The translations under genes were made by a program, and so were the position numbers. The notes beneath the pieces were generated by a model that did not search any database, was not told the DNA's origin, and worked only from the letters and a program-made list of their open reading frames with translations. From Dillenia suffruticosa (lineage: Eukaryota; Streptophyta; Magnoliopsida; Dilleniales; Dilleniaceae): 64,000 nt of DNA. The DNA is taken from NCBI GenBank assembly GCA_033439265.1, contig JAVTVX010000015.1, positions 24,915,947-24,979,946 of the forward strand. Direction: 5' to 3'. The stretch's first letter is position 1; each line of letters begins with the position of its first letter. This document shows, piece by piece, positions 12,490-24,111 of this stretch.

Positions 12490-12944
12490 TGTTAGATATG
12501 GTGACTCAATCATGCAACGAAGCAATAACAAATAATTTTTCAGAATCTTAAAAGTTTAAATTTGTGATATAAATCAATCGGGTAAACTCTGAACATGAAC
12601 AATTCGTAGTCGGGATGATAGTTACGTATAACGAACTATCAATACGATATCACAATGTACCAACTCTTTAACCCGATGATTTTTACATTGATCGGAAAAC
12701 CTTCTCTAAATTGAGATATCTCACACTCTCAATTTTTTGTTCTATCTCTCTAAGACTCTCTTAATGTTTTTTCTCATAATTGAATAATCAATTTTATCAA
12801 GAAGTTATGACTCCCGTAGGAGTCACGTAGAGAGAAAATAATAGAGAGTGGGGCAATGGGTAACTACCCGTTACCCCCTTTATTTTGAAATTTAAAAATT
12901 TTTTACTAATGGTAAAACTTGCCCCACGTGGGCATTAACCAATA
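12490..12944 (-). repeat. 3' LTR of copia copy 5
   Basis: It aligns with 25066-25542. In plus orientation it begins TGTTAG and ends CCAATA. The LTR stem-loop is at 12614-12643. The reversed polypurine tract TCTCCTACTTG abuts at 12945-12955. Confidence 0.9.
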
Positions 12945-14113
12945 TCTCCTACTTGCACACGAGAACATTTTACTTCCGTCATAAGATCACAACTCATGCG
13001 ATCCACCATATCATCCCACAAGGTTTTCATACAAAGTTGAACGTCATGCAACTAGCGAGTACACCTGCAAACAAAGACTCCTAGACATATCTGTTAGGAT
13101 AATCGATTAGTTACCATTAGTATCTATAGTAAGCTCGTTATACTCTAGATCCAAGACTAATTAAATTCATCGAGCTACTTTTCTCATCGAAAGTAATTCT
13201 CAGAAATTGTTCGACTATATATCCACTATTATATTCAAATCCCTATATGGACGAACATAAAAGACCGGTCGGTGAATATAACACAATGATGCAATGTCAA
13301 TTAGTCTTCATTTTTTCAAATTCGAATCTATCGATCTCAATTTAGCTGTTTTTCTAGACCTGTCTCTCAAATCTCAATTTATCTTTCGGACCATTGGTAA
13401 ACAGATTAAAGTAGCAAATACTGAATCATGACCTCAACAGACAGCCGAAAGTAATAACGGCACAAAAGATCCACCCAATGGATCTCGGGTCTCACACAGT
13501 GGGGTTTGGGGATAAATTTTAAGTTATTGTCTCAAGTAATGTAGCTCCCATTATCCCAAGTCATCTTTTCATACATGGTATGAAACACGTGTCACAGTAT
13601 TACTCCCCCATCTCTCAAAAGGGTATATGTCAGATTTCTCTAACACTGTGCATGTATGAGAACTTAGTCTACACATAAAACTTTAGCTAGAGATTTCAGA
13701 GAGAGTACCTAAGAGACAATATCACAAATCACAAGTGATATCTGAGATATCAAACCTAGCTACTCACAGTCAACATGGATGTGGGTACGTCCATGTCGGT
13801 CATATCGCATATGATCTCATCCTGAACACGTATCAGGACGACTTATGTTTTAGCAGAGCCACTCTCAAAACTTCTTACAGCTAAAAACTGTTTCATCCCT
13901 GCTCACTTAGAGTTGGAGGTGGTCACTCGTATGAGAGAGTCGACCCCACATGCCTGACATATCTATTATTACATCACAGAACATATATATGATAATAAAA
14001 GTAAGTACATTAAATGAAAATATAATACAAAAGTGACTGAATAATGTACTATAATCGTATATATAGAAAATCAATAAGTATCAATATCATCTATAAGTAC
14101 AAACCGAGAAATG
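12945..14113 (-). other. 3' non-coding region and polypurine tract of copy 5
   Basis: About 1.17 kb lies between the pol stop and the 3' LTR and is homologous to the same interval in copies 1-3. The 62-nt double stem-loop is at 13690-13751. No convincing gene on either strand. Confidence 0.8.
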
Positions 14114-15957
14114 TCAGAAGATACTCAAGCCCAATGACTCTCTATGCCCTAAAAAGGAGTCTCTTGTGATGGGTTTGGTGAAAGAGTCAGCCACCATGCT
14201 GTGTGTCAAAATATACTTGACGATCACTTCACCCTTCTCAATGATGTATCTAACATAATGGTATCTGGTGTCGATATGTTTGATCCTACTATGAAACTTA
14301 GGGTCTCGATTGTAAGCGATAGAGGCCTGCTATCACAATAAATTATTACTGACCTCCCACTATCCACTACAATCCCTAAGTCATCCAATAGTCTCCGGAG
14401 CTAATCACTCTCCTGAACTGCAACTGAGCATGCTACGAACTCAGCCTCCATCGTAGATAGAGCAACACAGGTTTGCTTCTTCCTGCTCCATGAGATGGCC
14501 CCGCTATTGAGCAAGAAAGCAAAACCTGATGTCGATTTGCGTTTATTCAAATCGCTTCCCTAGTCGGCATCCGAATAGCCCACAAGGCGCAAATTGCCTC
14601 CTCCGTAACATAAGGAGAAGTTTGCAATTCTTTTTAGATATCAGAAAATCCTTTTCACTGCTCTCCAGTGACCCCTTCCAGGATTTGCCTGATATCTGTT
14701 CACCAGACCAACTGCATAACAAATGTCCGGTCTGGCACACAACATTACGTACATTAAACTTTCCACTGCACTGGAGTAAGGTATTTAACTCATTGTCCTT
14801 ACTTTTTCCTGAGTTTTCGGACACATTTCCAGGCTCAGGCCTTCACCTTTGGCGATCGAAGTATCTATGGGATTACAATCACTCATCCCAAAATACTTGA
14901 GAATTTTCTTAATGTATGTCTCTTGTGAAAGAGCCAACATCTTTCTCGACCGATCCCTCTGGATTTTAACTCCGAGAATGAATTCAGCTTCACCCATATC
15001 TTTCATGTCGAAGCTGGATGACAACCACGCTTTGACGGTCATTAAATGCTGAATGTCATTCCCGGCCAACATTATGTCATCCACATATAACGACAGGATC
15101 ACAAAAGAGTTATCGGACCGAATCAGATAAACACAATGATCTTCCTCGACCATCGTAAAACCGTAAGATATCACCTCCTCATGAAATTTTAGATACCACC
15201 GTCTGAATGACTGATTTAAGTCGTATATCGACTTTCGAAGTCGACAGAGTTTGTCCTCCTGACCTACTAGAACGAACCCAGGGGCTGTTCCATGTAGATC
15301 TCCTCATCCAGACTCTCGTTAGGAAAAGCGGTCTTAACGTCCATCTGGTGTAACTCAAAATCCATATTAGCAACAATCGCCAAAAGTGAACGGATCGAAA
15401 TAAACTTGACTATTGGAGAAAAAGTCTCCTTGTAGTCAATACCCTTAGTCTGGGTGTAACTCTTGGCTACCAGACGGGCCTTGTACCTCTCAATCAATCC
15501 GTCGGCTTTTCTTTTAATTTTGAGAACCCACTTGTTCCCAATGGCCTTTCTTTCCTCAGGTAAGTCAACTAGCTCCCAAACTTTATTGACTCTCATTGAT
15601 TCCATTTCCTCGTGCATGGCCTGTAACCATTGGTCCTTTGCTGAACCCTCGAGAGGCTCATGTGCAGTCCTCGACTCTTCATCTTCCTCAGGAGTCACAA
15701 TGAGGATCTCATCCTCAATCAGAAAACGGTGACGTGACACTTGTCCCCGACTACTCCTTCGAGGAGAGAGAGGTTCCGCACCTTCAGATGGATCGCTCTT
15801 ACTAAGACCAAGATCCATAATCGGCTCTTGAATCCCGTTACTAGGTTCGGCTGAGCTACTAGGCTCATCCATCTCATAGAAAGTGAGATCTCGATCGATT
15901 TCTCATCTTTTAGGGAAATCACTCTCGAGAAAAGTGACATCACGAGACTCTATCTCA
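14114..15957 (-). pseudogene. Reverse transcriptase-RNase H part of pol, copy 5
   Basis: Reading on the minus strand, the linker and reverse transcriptase begin at about 15943, with a long open frame at 15872-15267 containing GNKWVLKIKRKADG, KGIDYKETFSP and MDVKTAF. A second open frame (15174-14785) carries the catalytic YVDD at 15076-15087. RNase H follows at about 14780-14114 with ARPDICYAVGLV, GYSDADWGSDL and a likely stop at 14114-14116. Only a few frameshifts and stops break it. The domain continues upstream beyond the CACTA insertion. Confidence 0.9.
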
Positions 15958-16539
15958 GTAACAGTGTCATCCGTATGTTCTCCTAGGAACACATATCATT
16001 TGGAGTATTCAGGGTATCTAATAAAGATACACTACAAAATCAAAACATTATGCCGATGGTAACTTTTAGGGTCGGTGACTTTTAGTCACGGTTTTTATAC
16101 TTTATAGAGATGGTTTATAATGAAATCGTCAAAAAAAATAAGCCTTTCCCAACCGACTAAAATGTCCATGAAGAAAAGTTTAGCAACTGTCAGTAAAGGT
16201 ACACACAATCATCTATAAAGCAATATTCAATTATGATTGTTAAAAATTATAGTCAGTAAATGTAATAGTCTGTTTGGTACGATTTAAAAACAGTTTCAAT
16301 ATAAATCTTTTTTATTATCTACTTAATAATACTGTCTTCATAGGTTTTAGATGTATAGTAACATACAAATTCCGCTGTCTTTTAAAACTATATTCAATTT
16401 TCACCGCTTGTATAAATTCTATTTATACTAACATATATATTGTAACACGTAAAATTTTTATCATATTTGTATCATATACCTTTATATTTGAAAATAGTAC
16501 GACCGGTAAGTTGTAGTAAATTTATGATAATAGTAGTTT

Positions 16540-16690
16540 TAACTAGGTAAGTAGGTAGTAAATATGTGGTAAGTAGATAGTAAGTATATGGTAAGTAGAC
16601 AGTAAGTAGATAAGTAAATTTATATAGTAGTAAGTTTGTGATATATAGTTAAATAATATGGTAAGTGGATAGTAAGTGGTAAGTCAGTAG
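16540..16690. repeat. Left subterminal repeat cluster of the CACTA element
   Basis: Tandem variants of GTAAGTAGATAGTAAG repeat about every 10-20 bp. A matching cluster with AGTAAGTGA words sits at about 21470-21560 near the other end. Confidence 0.7.
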
Positions 16691-17280
16691 CCATCGGGTG
16701 CCCGACCATGCCAGCACAGGCGCCCGCGCATGCCACGCGGCATATGCGTTTACCGGTAACTTCATGCTTGTAATTTCACTAAATCTAATTTTATTTTTGT
16801 TTATATTACAATTTTTATATTTTATCATTTTTTATTTTAATTAATTCTATTTCAATTAATTTAATTGTGTTTTGTTTTTTCTTATTTTTTGTTTTTTGTG
16901 AAATTTAAATTATAATATATTAATAATTTAAAAAATCTACATATTTAATCACAAATATTTATTATTCAAAATATATAAAATTAATAAATTATAATTCATT
17001 CATAATATTCAATTTAAATATCATTTAAATAAATTGGTTTGAATATATCAAAATAGCAGTTAAAAAAATTCAATGAGAAAAGGGAAAACAAAAAAAAAGA
17101 CTCGTGAAGAAAAAAAATAGAGGTGAGAGTGAAATAAGGGGAAAAAAAAGTGAGAACCAGATATAAAAAAAAAAGGTGAGGTTGAGATAACTGGGAAGAA
17201 AGAAAAGAAAATTGCACATATTATGTTGTGGTTTAATGGTTGACTCAATTGTTGTTTGTGATTCAGGTTAGAGGTTCGAA

Positions 17281-17445
17281 TCTGTGAAGCCCGTGCAGGC
17301 GCATGCAGCGAGCGCAGGCGCTCGTAAGGTGTGCATGCCATGGGCATGCGTGCGCTCTTGCCTCCGCGTGAGCATGGGCGGGCGCCAGCGCATGCGTGGG
17401 TAGGCAGTGCGCGCGGGCGCTCGCAAGGCATGCGTGGCATGCTCG
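17281..17445. repeat. GC-rich island inside the CACTA element
   Basis: About 165 bp of GC-rich sequence, built of CATGC, GGCGC and GCGCTCG words, sits in surroundings that are mostly AT. Related islands occur at about 16688-16740, 19090-19125 and 19535-19670. It reads open in several frames, but that is expected from the composition and is not taken as coding. Confidence 0.6.
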
Positions 17446-17562
17446 AAACCAAAAATGTTCATCAAGTTTGAAGGCAAATTTATTCATTAAAAATCAATAG
17501 TAAAATAGTAAAATTATTGTAAATAATAAATTGTACATAATAAATAATATAAAAGAATAAAA

Positions 17563-17869
17563 TCATTGTAAATAATAAATTGTACATAATAAATAATAAA
17601 TAATAATTGTAAATGAAAATATTAACTGAGAACCATTTTCTTTATCTGAATCCAAAACATTTTGATCCATAACATCTTGATAGCATTGATCTCTACATTT
17701 CTTCACAACTGTTCAAAATAACAAATTAAAAACAGTATTTTAATATTAAATATCAAATTAAAATAATTGATTTATTTTTAAAACCTGATAACATTTTGGA
17801 TAATTGAGCTTGTTGAAACTTGTTCTTCTTCTTGGAACTGTTGTGATTTTTCGTACAATACTCATCCAT
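17563..17869 (-). pseudogene. Possible small two-exon gene inside the CACTA element
   Basis: An ATG at 17869 begins MDEYCTKNHNSSKKKNKFQQ and runs 85 nt to a GT donor at 17784. After an AG at 17709-17710 a second segment continues in phase (VVKKCRDQCYQDVMDQN) to a stop at 17563. The lysine-rich then acidic make-up could suit a DNA-binding accessory protein or captured host exons. I recognise no family. The support is only the splice sites and the open phase. Confidence 0.25.
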
Positions 17870-18481
17870 AGGTTTAAATGGGTTAGGGGAGGAGAGCTTT
17901 CAAGGAAAAATGAAAAAATTTTGATGGTGAAATGATGGAGAAATTTTGATGGCCGCGTAGGATTTATAATATAACATTTTCACAAACAAAATTTTAAAAT
18001 TTCACCTATTTTTTCTTTGGCATTTTTTTCTCCCGCCTCTTTTTTCATTACCGCGCTTTTAATTCGTCACAATTTTTTTATACTTTAAATCAATACCGCC
18101 ATGTATTGTTGAAAAAATCACTTACTACTTAATTACTACAAACTTACTATATTTCAGTACTTGTAAACCTTGTACTGTGTTAATTATATCTATTTGATTA
18201 ATAAAAAATAACGTATATTCTATATTCGATGACAATTCAATATAAATTTATTAATATTATTAATTTAAATAATGTAATGATATGAAATTAGTAATTTATA
18301 TAATATCGTATTATGGTTTTTGAAAATTCATTGAAGATAATACAGTGGAAAGAAATTAAACACTTTCCAAATTAACAAACTTCACTATATGATTTAGTCA
18401 TCATGTAAGTATATCATTTTTTAATATTATTAATTTCTTCTCTTTATATAAAACTTAATTTTTTAAGATTTTTTTTTTTAG

Positions 18482-19092
18482 ATTACTAATCCAAAATATA
18501 CTGGAAATATTACAGATGAAATTAAATGGATTGCTCATGGACCATATCCATTCATTAAAAATCACAATGGCTAATATCGATTTCATGTAAAAGATCGTGA
18601 GAAATACTTTCAAACTCAGAATTCAGGAGTTGTGGCAGCAGTTGATGAATGTAAAGTTAATTACTATGGCATTTTAAGAGAAATCATTCTAGTAAACTAT
18701 AATGGAATGTATACATTTGTATTATTTCGGTGTAATTGAGTCGACTACAATAAGGATGCAAGAATGACAGATTTGGTTCAACTCTTGTCAATTTTTCCTA
18801 TCCCAATCATACCGGTATCATACCGGCGCTGATTTGCTAGATGATTCTTATGTGTTGACATTCCAAGCAAAGAAGGTGTTTTATGTGACTGATGAAAGAT
18901 ATAAAAGATAGCTTGTTGTAAAACATATTAAGTTTGAAATGAATTTGATATGGGTGATAAAGTGATAATTCATCATTTTAATTCAGAAACTAGTCCCTCA
19001 ACTAATCTGTGGATTCGAACTAATGTTGATGAAATTGAAGGAAATATATTAATGGAGATGAATGATGATGATGATGATGTTGATATATCAGT
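18482..19092 (+). pseudogene. TnpD-type CACTA transposase C-terminal region (DUF4216-like), broken
   Basis: Translation gives IAHGPYPFIKN, then RFHVKDREKYFQTQNSGVVA, then NYYGILREIILVNYNGMY, and later SYVLTFQAKKVFYVTD. These correspond to the region before and within DUF4216, which follows the transposase domain in plant CACTA TnpD proteins. In-frame stops stand where Tyr or Trp would be expected (about 18571, 18739, 18910), and a frame change lies near 18790. It ends in an acidic run before 19092. The catalytic DDE part upstream was not found. Confidence 0.75.
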
Positions 19093-20038
19093 AGCCGGGT
19101 GCCCGTGTCGACCCGTACATGCCATGTCGATATTTTCTTTATTATATAAAAATTTTTACATATGTATTATATCAAAATTTTCAAATATGAATTATGTAGA
19201 ATAAAAATATATTTAACATTATTAATTTAAATAATGTAATAATATAAATTTAGGGTTATTATTTTTTGTAATGTAATATTTAGGGTAAGAATGTAGTAAT
19301 ATGTTATAATGTTGTAACAAAAACAAAAAATGAAATTGCTGATGATGTGATAATAAAAAGATGAAATTAAACTTACAAAAAGTGGGAAAAAACAGCGGGT
19401 TCTAAAAATTTATTTGAGCCCCTAAATCAAATATATAATAAATTATTCTCCACAAACCCTCTTTCCCTCCAAAATTTATAAGTTAGGTAGTAAGGAGATA
19501 GTAACTAGGTAGTAAGTAGTAATAATGTCACACGAGCTTGCATGGTCGTGCAGGCACTGGTGGCATTGCCAGGCGCCCGCACGGGAGATTGCGTGCGTGC
19601 GGTGGCATGTGTAGGCGGGCGCCCGTGCTGGCATGGCCAGGCCCCCGTGTCGGCCCACACATGCCATATCTTTGCTTTTTTTATTATATAAAAATTTTCA
19701 CATATGAATTATATCAACAATTTCAAATAATATAGAATAATGATATATTTAATATTATTAATTTAAATAATGTAATGATATCAATTTAGGGTTATTCTTT
19801 ATTGTAATGTAATATTTAGGGTAAGAATATAGTAATAACGTTACAATCTTATAACAAAAACAAAAATACAAATACAAAAAATAAAATTTGAAATTAAACT
19901 TACAAAAAAAAGAGGAAAAAATGACGGGTTTTAAAAATTTATTTGAGCGGGAAAAAATGACGGGTTCTAAAAATTTATTTGACCACCTGAATCGAATATA
20001 TAATAAATCATTTTCGACAAACCCTCTTTCTCTCCAAA
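19093..20038. repeat. Direct duplication within the CACTA element
   Basis: About 380 bp from 19093 to 19472 recurs at about 19640-20038. The shared order is a CCCGTGTCG...CATGCCAT GC-rich start, TTATTATATAAAAATTTT, TTAATTTAAATAATGTAAT, TTTAGGGTTATT, TATTTAGGGTAAGAAT, then ACAAACCCTCTTTC. The second copy also repeats a short GAGCGGGAAAAAATGACGGG phrase. Confidence 0.8.
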
Positions 20039-20160
20039 ACCTCTCCTGATAAGCTCTTCTCCCTCAAACCTCAAATCTTGTGACTTAACCATAATCTTTT
20101 TTCAAATTTTCAAATCTTGCGAATTAACCAAAATCTTATTTCAAATTTTCCTAACTCAAC

Positions 20161-20782
20161 ATGGGAAAAACTAAACGAAACCATCCGAAGAACAACTTCA
20201 CTCTTAAGAAGAAGCTCAATCATCCCAAGTTGCTACCCCAGGTTTGATTTGGTTTTGGTTTAAAAATATATCATTATTTAGGATCTAAATCATTTGCCAA
20301 ACTTATTGATGAGAATGTATAAACAACTCATATTCTATTTTACTTATAATTAATTTTACTGCATAATATTTTACAGACTTGGAATCACATTTTATCATTA
20401 CAGACAACATATTCTGGGACGAAACCTTGTAAAGCAGAACTTTATATTCAAGTACAATCCGACTGGATAGCAGTTTTATTTCTATGAAAATATCAGAAGT
20501 TATGGTATAAATGAATATTTTTATACAGTTCTTGATTTATGGACATTCACGTTTCATTTATTTACTTTATAGGAAATGGCGAAGAGTCTGTCGAGAGTGA
20601 AGACTGTCAAGTAGGAAATTCAAATTTATCTTGAAAAAAGTGATATTATCTCTAAGGTTAAAGGTCTTAATTCGCGGGGAAGAATCAGATGTGCATCACA
20701 AAATATGCATTCAACCAGAGCTGATAAAGAATATATAGCTAATATGATACAACGATTAATAGAACAAAATCATATTAAGTAA
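20161..20782 (+). pseudogene. Possible second CACTA gene (TnpA-like position), spliced, broken
   Basis: After a UTR-like stretch, the ATG at 20161 gives MGKTKRNHPKNNFTLKKKLN and reaches a CAG/GT donor at 20241. A candidate exon follows an AG at 20375-20376, and a third starts after an AG at 20571-20572 (MAKSLSRVKTVK, then a TAG). The reading continues as SKVKGLNSRGRIRCASQNMH to a TAA at 20780-20782. The basic N-terminus and position downstream of the TnpD remnant fit the second gene of CACTA elements. Sequence similarity to TnpA was not recognised, so this rests on position. Confidence 0.35.
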
Positions 20783-22001
20783 TGTTCTTTTTTATGTTGC
20801 TATGCATGTTGGATGTGAACATAAAGACGAATTGATGAATATGGTTAATGAAACAAGACTTATTGCTGGTGTTTAGGTATGTTATCAGCACAATCTTATT
20901 AATTTCACTCTTACTTTTAAAAAATAATTCAAATTATTTGTATTTTAGCTTTTTCCAATACAAGATGCTGGAAGTGCACATAAAAATCAACAATCATCAT
21001 CATCGCTTGACTCCGTTCCAAAATGTAATATTTTTATCTATAACTATTCTTAATATGTACCATTCCATTATATTCATGTCACTACTTAATTTTATTTTAT
21101 TTTTAACATAATAATATTTTTATTTATAACCATTTTTGTACTATTATATTATATTCATCTGACTCTACTTCTTTTTATGAATGAATAGGTTGAATGAAGA
21201 TGGACTGTGCCGACAATCTTTTTGATAATTGAAGTGAAGCATTTGTATAAATATCTCATAAGTGTAGGATATGCTTGTGAGATATGTAATCTTTTTTTTT
21301 TAACCTATGGTATCAATCATTCTCCAATATTATAATATTTTACTATTTTCTTTATTTTCAAGTTTTTAGTTATATTTCCTAATACTTATACTAATTATCC
21401 ATAAAACTTATAACATTTTCTCACATACGAAAATATATGCAATAACCGACTAGTAACGAACTAGTAAATGACGTAGTAGTAACCGAGAAGTAAGTGACTA
21501 GTAACTGATGATAGTAGTAACTGAAAAGTAAGTAATTAGTAAGTGAATAGTAAGTGATAATAGTTGTAACTAACTATAGTGATGATAAAAGTACTAACAT
21601 TTCTTAACGCTTCCTAACCGACCATAAATCACAATATTTCTTAATATTTGTATAACCGAAAATAAAAGTAATAACATTTCCAAACGGTTTTATATATGTC
21701 GTAATATGATAGTAACATAACCGACATAGGTACTAATATGACAACCGATAATAAAAGTAGTAAGTTTTCTCAACACTATTTTAAACCGATGATAAAATAC
21801 TAAATTGTATCAATAGTTCTAACCGTTACTATAAATATATGACATCCTCCAACGGTCATGAAAAGTATCGGAATACACCTATCCTGACTGGTGTATTACC
21901 GACTAAATCCCTATCCGTTGGAGAAGATTTTGTCAACGGATTTAACATATTTAGGAGATGGTTTTAGTCCGTCAGAATAACTCACTTGTTTTGTAGTGAT
22001 A

Positions 22002-22744
22002 CACTTCTTTCCTCGCGGACCTAATTTGCCGTACCAATCAAGGAATCACGAACATACGCAGTGCAACCCCATAGCCTCAAGTGGCTAAGGTTAGGCTGTC
22101 TCCCTATCCAAAACTCATATAGGGTGCTGACTACAGACTTTGTCAGAACACGGTTAAAGACGTAGGCCGCAGTCAACAACGCATCCCCCAATAGGAGATA
22201 GGTAGGTTGGCATGTGCCATCATCGACCTTACCATCTCCAACAGAGTTCTATTCCTTCCCTCGACTACTCCGTTCTGCTGAGAAGTAGCAGGAATAGTCA
22301 ACTGTTTCGTAATATCTCTATCGGAACAGAGCTCTTTGAATTGTTCAGACAGATACTCGCGTCCCGATTGGTTCTGAGAGTTTTCACCCTCAAGTCTAGC
22401 TGATTTTCAACCTCATTGATAAACCTCCATAAGCACTCTAGTGCCTCAGACTTGTGTAAGATCAGGTAGACGTAACTGAAACACATGTAGTTATCTATAA
22501 ACGTAATAAAATACGTGGCTCCGTTTCAAACTCTCACATTCATGGGTCTACAAATATCGGAATGAACCAATTACAATGGAGTCCCAACTCTCATTGCTTT
22601 TCCAAATGGTTTTTTAGTGGCTTTGCCCGCAAGATAAAACTCACATACGGGCAACTGGACCTTGGTATATGGGCCCAACAAGCCACTCGTAGCTAACCGG
22701 CCCATCCTCTCTTAGCCACTCGTAGCTAATCGGGCCATCCTCTC
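22002..22744 (-). pseudogene. Integrase part of pol, copy 5
   Basis: The minus strand encodes the copia integrase core and zinc domain up to the CACTA insertion: LPVCEFYLAGKATKKPFGKA, then the SDIC motif near 22595, then frames ending at KLGPRGKKC beside the insertion. The same reading resumes at 16029 on the other side. A 33-bp tandem duplication at 22681-22746 adds a repeat and a stop in the zinc-binding segment. Confidence 0.85.
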
Positions 22745-22746
22745 TT
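22681..22746 (-). repeat. 33-bp tandem duplication in copy 5 integrase
   Basis: The unit AGCCACTCGTAGCTAA... occupies 22681-22713 and again 22714-22746, differing at two positions. It is in multiples of three but creates a TAA at the junction on the coding strand. Confidence 0.95.
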
Positions 22747-23242
22747 ACCCCATGTGGCCGAGCCTACTATGCCATACATTTAAATCATCCACTACATTGT
22801 CAGATGCAAAAGCAATAGTAGAAGAAGAATAAATCTCATAAAATGAAATCATGTCCAGTACATAAAGTCTCTCATGGACCAAACCGGAGCAAATCAAAGA
22901 ATTGTCATAAGTAATGGAAACTTTAGAGTTTCCCAACAACATAGAATATCCTAACAAATCCAAATATCGGATAGATACAAGATTCTGCCTAATCTTAGGA
23001 GCATACAAAACGTCATGAAAATATAACACTTGGTCACTTCGTAGCAATAGCTTGCAAGTGCCAATCCCTTTCACTTCTACAAATGTTTCATTCCCTACGT
23101 ACAACCTCCTCGCCTGGGGATTTAAACGACGGAAGTCCACGTATGCGCTCCTGTCCCGAGCTACATGGTCCGTGGCTCCTGAGTTTACAATACACAAAGG
23201 AGAAGAGTTAGTGAGTATCACACTAGATGATACGTAACTCAA
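22745..23242 (-). pseudogene. Protease and GAG-pre-integrase part of pol, copy 5
   Basis: A 165-codon open frame reads MSYVSSSVILTNSSPLCI, then NSGATDHVARDRSAY at about 23185-23140, then YVGNETFVEVKGIGTCKL and VWHSRLGHMG. This is the copia protease followed by the GAG-pre-integrase segment. The protease active site has Asn (AAC, 23185-23183) for the expected catalytic Asp. No stop interrupts it. Confidence 0.9.
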
Positions 23243-24111
23243 ATCATATAAAGAAGAAGGACATATCTTTTGCTCGCCACACTCGCGTGCGAAATGTCCA
23301 AACTTGCTACAAACATAGCATTGAACTTTGCTTTTATCGAACTCCTTCTTCTTGCGCTTCTGTCCTTTGTCGTCAGTCTTGGCAGATTGTTTTTTCTTGC
23401 CTTGGCCCTTGGCCTTCTTCTCATGCTTGCGCCACTTGAGCTTTAAACCTGGGAGCCCTTACTCGACTCCGCAATATTAGCATGAGCAAAAGAAGACCTA
23501 GCCACCTCCTGACGCTCCTCCTCGAGCTCACAGTGCCTACTCACGTCCATGAAAGTGCGAATACTCTCAGTGTGCGTGAGATAAGTTTTAACCACATCCC
23601 AAGAGTTAGGCACGGACTGGATCACACCCAGTACCTGAAACACATTAGACATCGGCTTCTTCATATTCTTTTGAGAGACGATCATACTCGACATATGCAT
23701 TAAATGCTGTTTCATGGTATGATCGTGCTTCTTCTTGTAAGTGATGAATTTATAGGATAGCATTCTCAACTTAGGAGCTGATGGGGCGCCATAATGCTCT
23801 CTCAGAGCATGCCAGATCGACTATGCAGTAGGATACTGCTCGTAAATTGAAATCAGCTCATCGTGCATACTGTTAAGAAGGATCACTCTCGTTTGGCCAT
23901 ACTTCTTTTTCCAAGTACGATACACCTCCTGATTCCGTCGTGCTTGTGCCGTGGTACCCTCCCCGGGGTCCACCATCTCGTTCTTAAGAACTTCCCCCAA
24001 CTTTTGTTCCTCGAAAACAAACTGAATCTTTCGGTGCCAAATATCATAGTTGTCACTATTCAGTTTGTCTCCCTTAACGAGATCTAGAATGACAGTTTTC
24101 GTTGCAGCCAT
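23243..24111 (-). pseudogene. gag of copia copy 5
   Basis: The ATG at 24111 starts MAATKTVILDLVKGDKLNSD and runs 96 codons to a TAG at about 23821. The frame resumes (23769-23443) with MLSYKFITYKKKHDHTMKQH. The CCHC knuckle CYVCSKFGHFAREC lies at 23320-23279, in the frame that leads into the protease. Homologous starts in copies 2 and 4 support this ATG. It is the best-preserved gag in the window, but carries at least one stop and one frameshift. Confidence 0.9.

Larger units (their letters stand above)
16030..21998 (+). mobile_element. CACTA (En/Spm) DNA transposon nested in copia copy 5
   Basis: The left end is CACTACAAAATC at 16030 and the right end is the inverted GTTTTGTAGTG finishing at 21998. 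The 3-bp duplication ATA flanks it at 16027-16029 and 21999-22001. CACTA transposases make 3-bp duplications, and CACTACAAAA is the typical plant terminus. Short AGTAAGT- and ACCGA-type repeats crowd both subterminal zones (about 16540-16690 and 21430-21950), the sort of sites TnpA-like proteins bind. Inside are a TnpD-type fragment, a possible second gene, GC-rich islands and a direct duplication. Most of the DDE transposase is missing, so it is non-autonomous. Confidence 0.93.

Noticed and set aside
14529..15732. Plus-strand open frames within copia copy 5
   Set aside because: They are antisense to the reverse transcriptase and RNase H, whose motifs (YVDD, SDADWG) are on the minus strand.
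17060..17487. Overlapping Ala/Arg/His-rich open frames on the minus strand
   Set aside because: They arise from the GC-rich island in the CACTA element, are open in several frames at once, and have no homologous motif.
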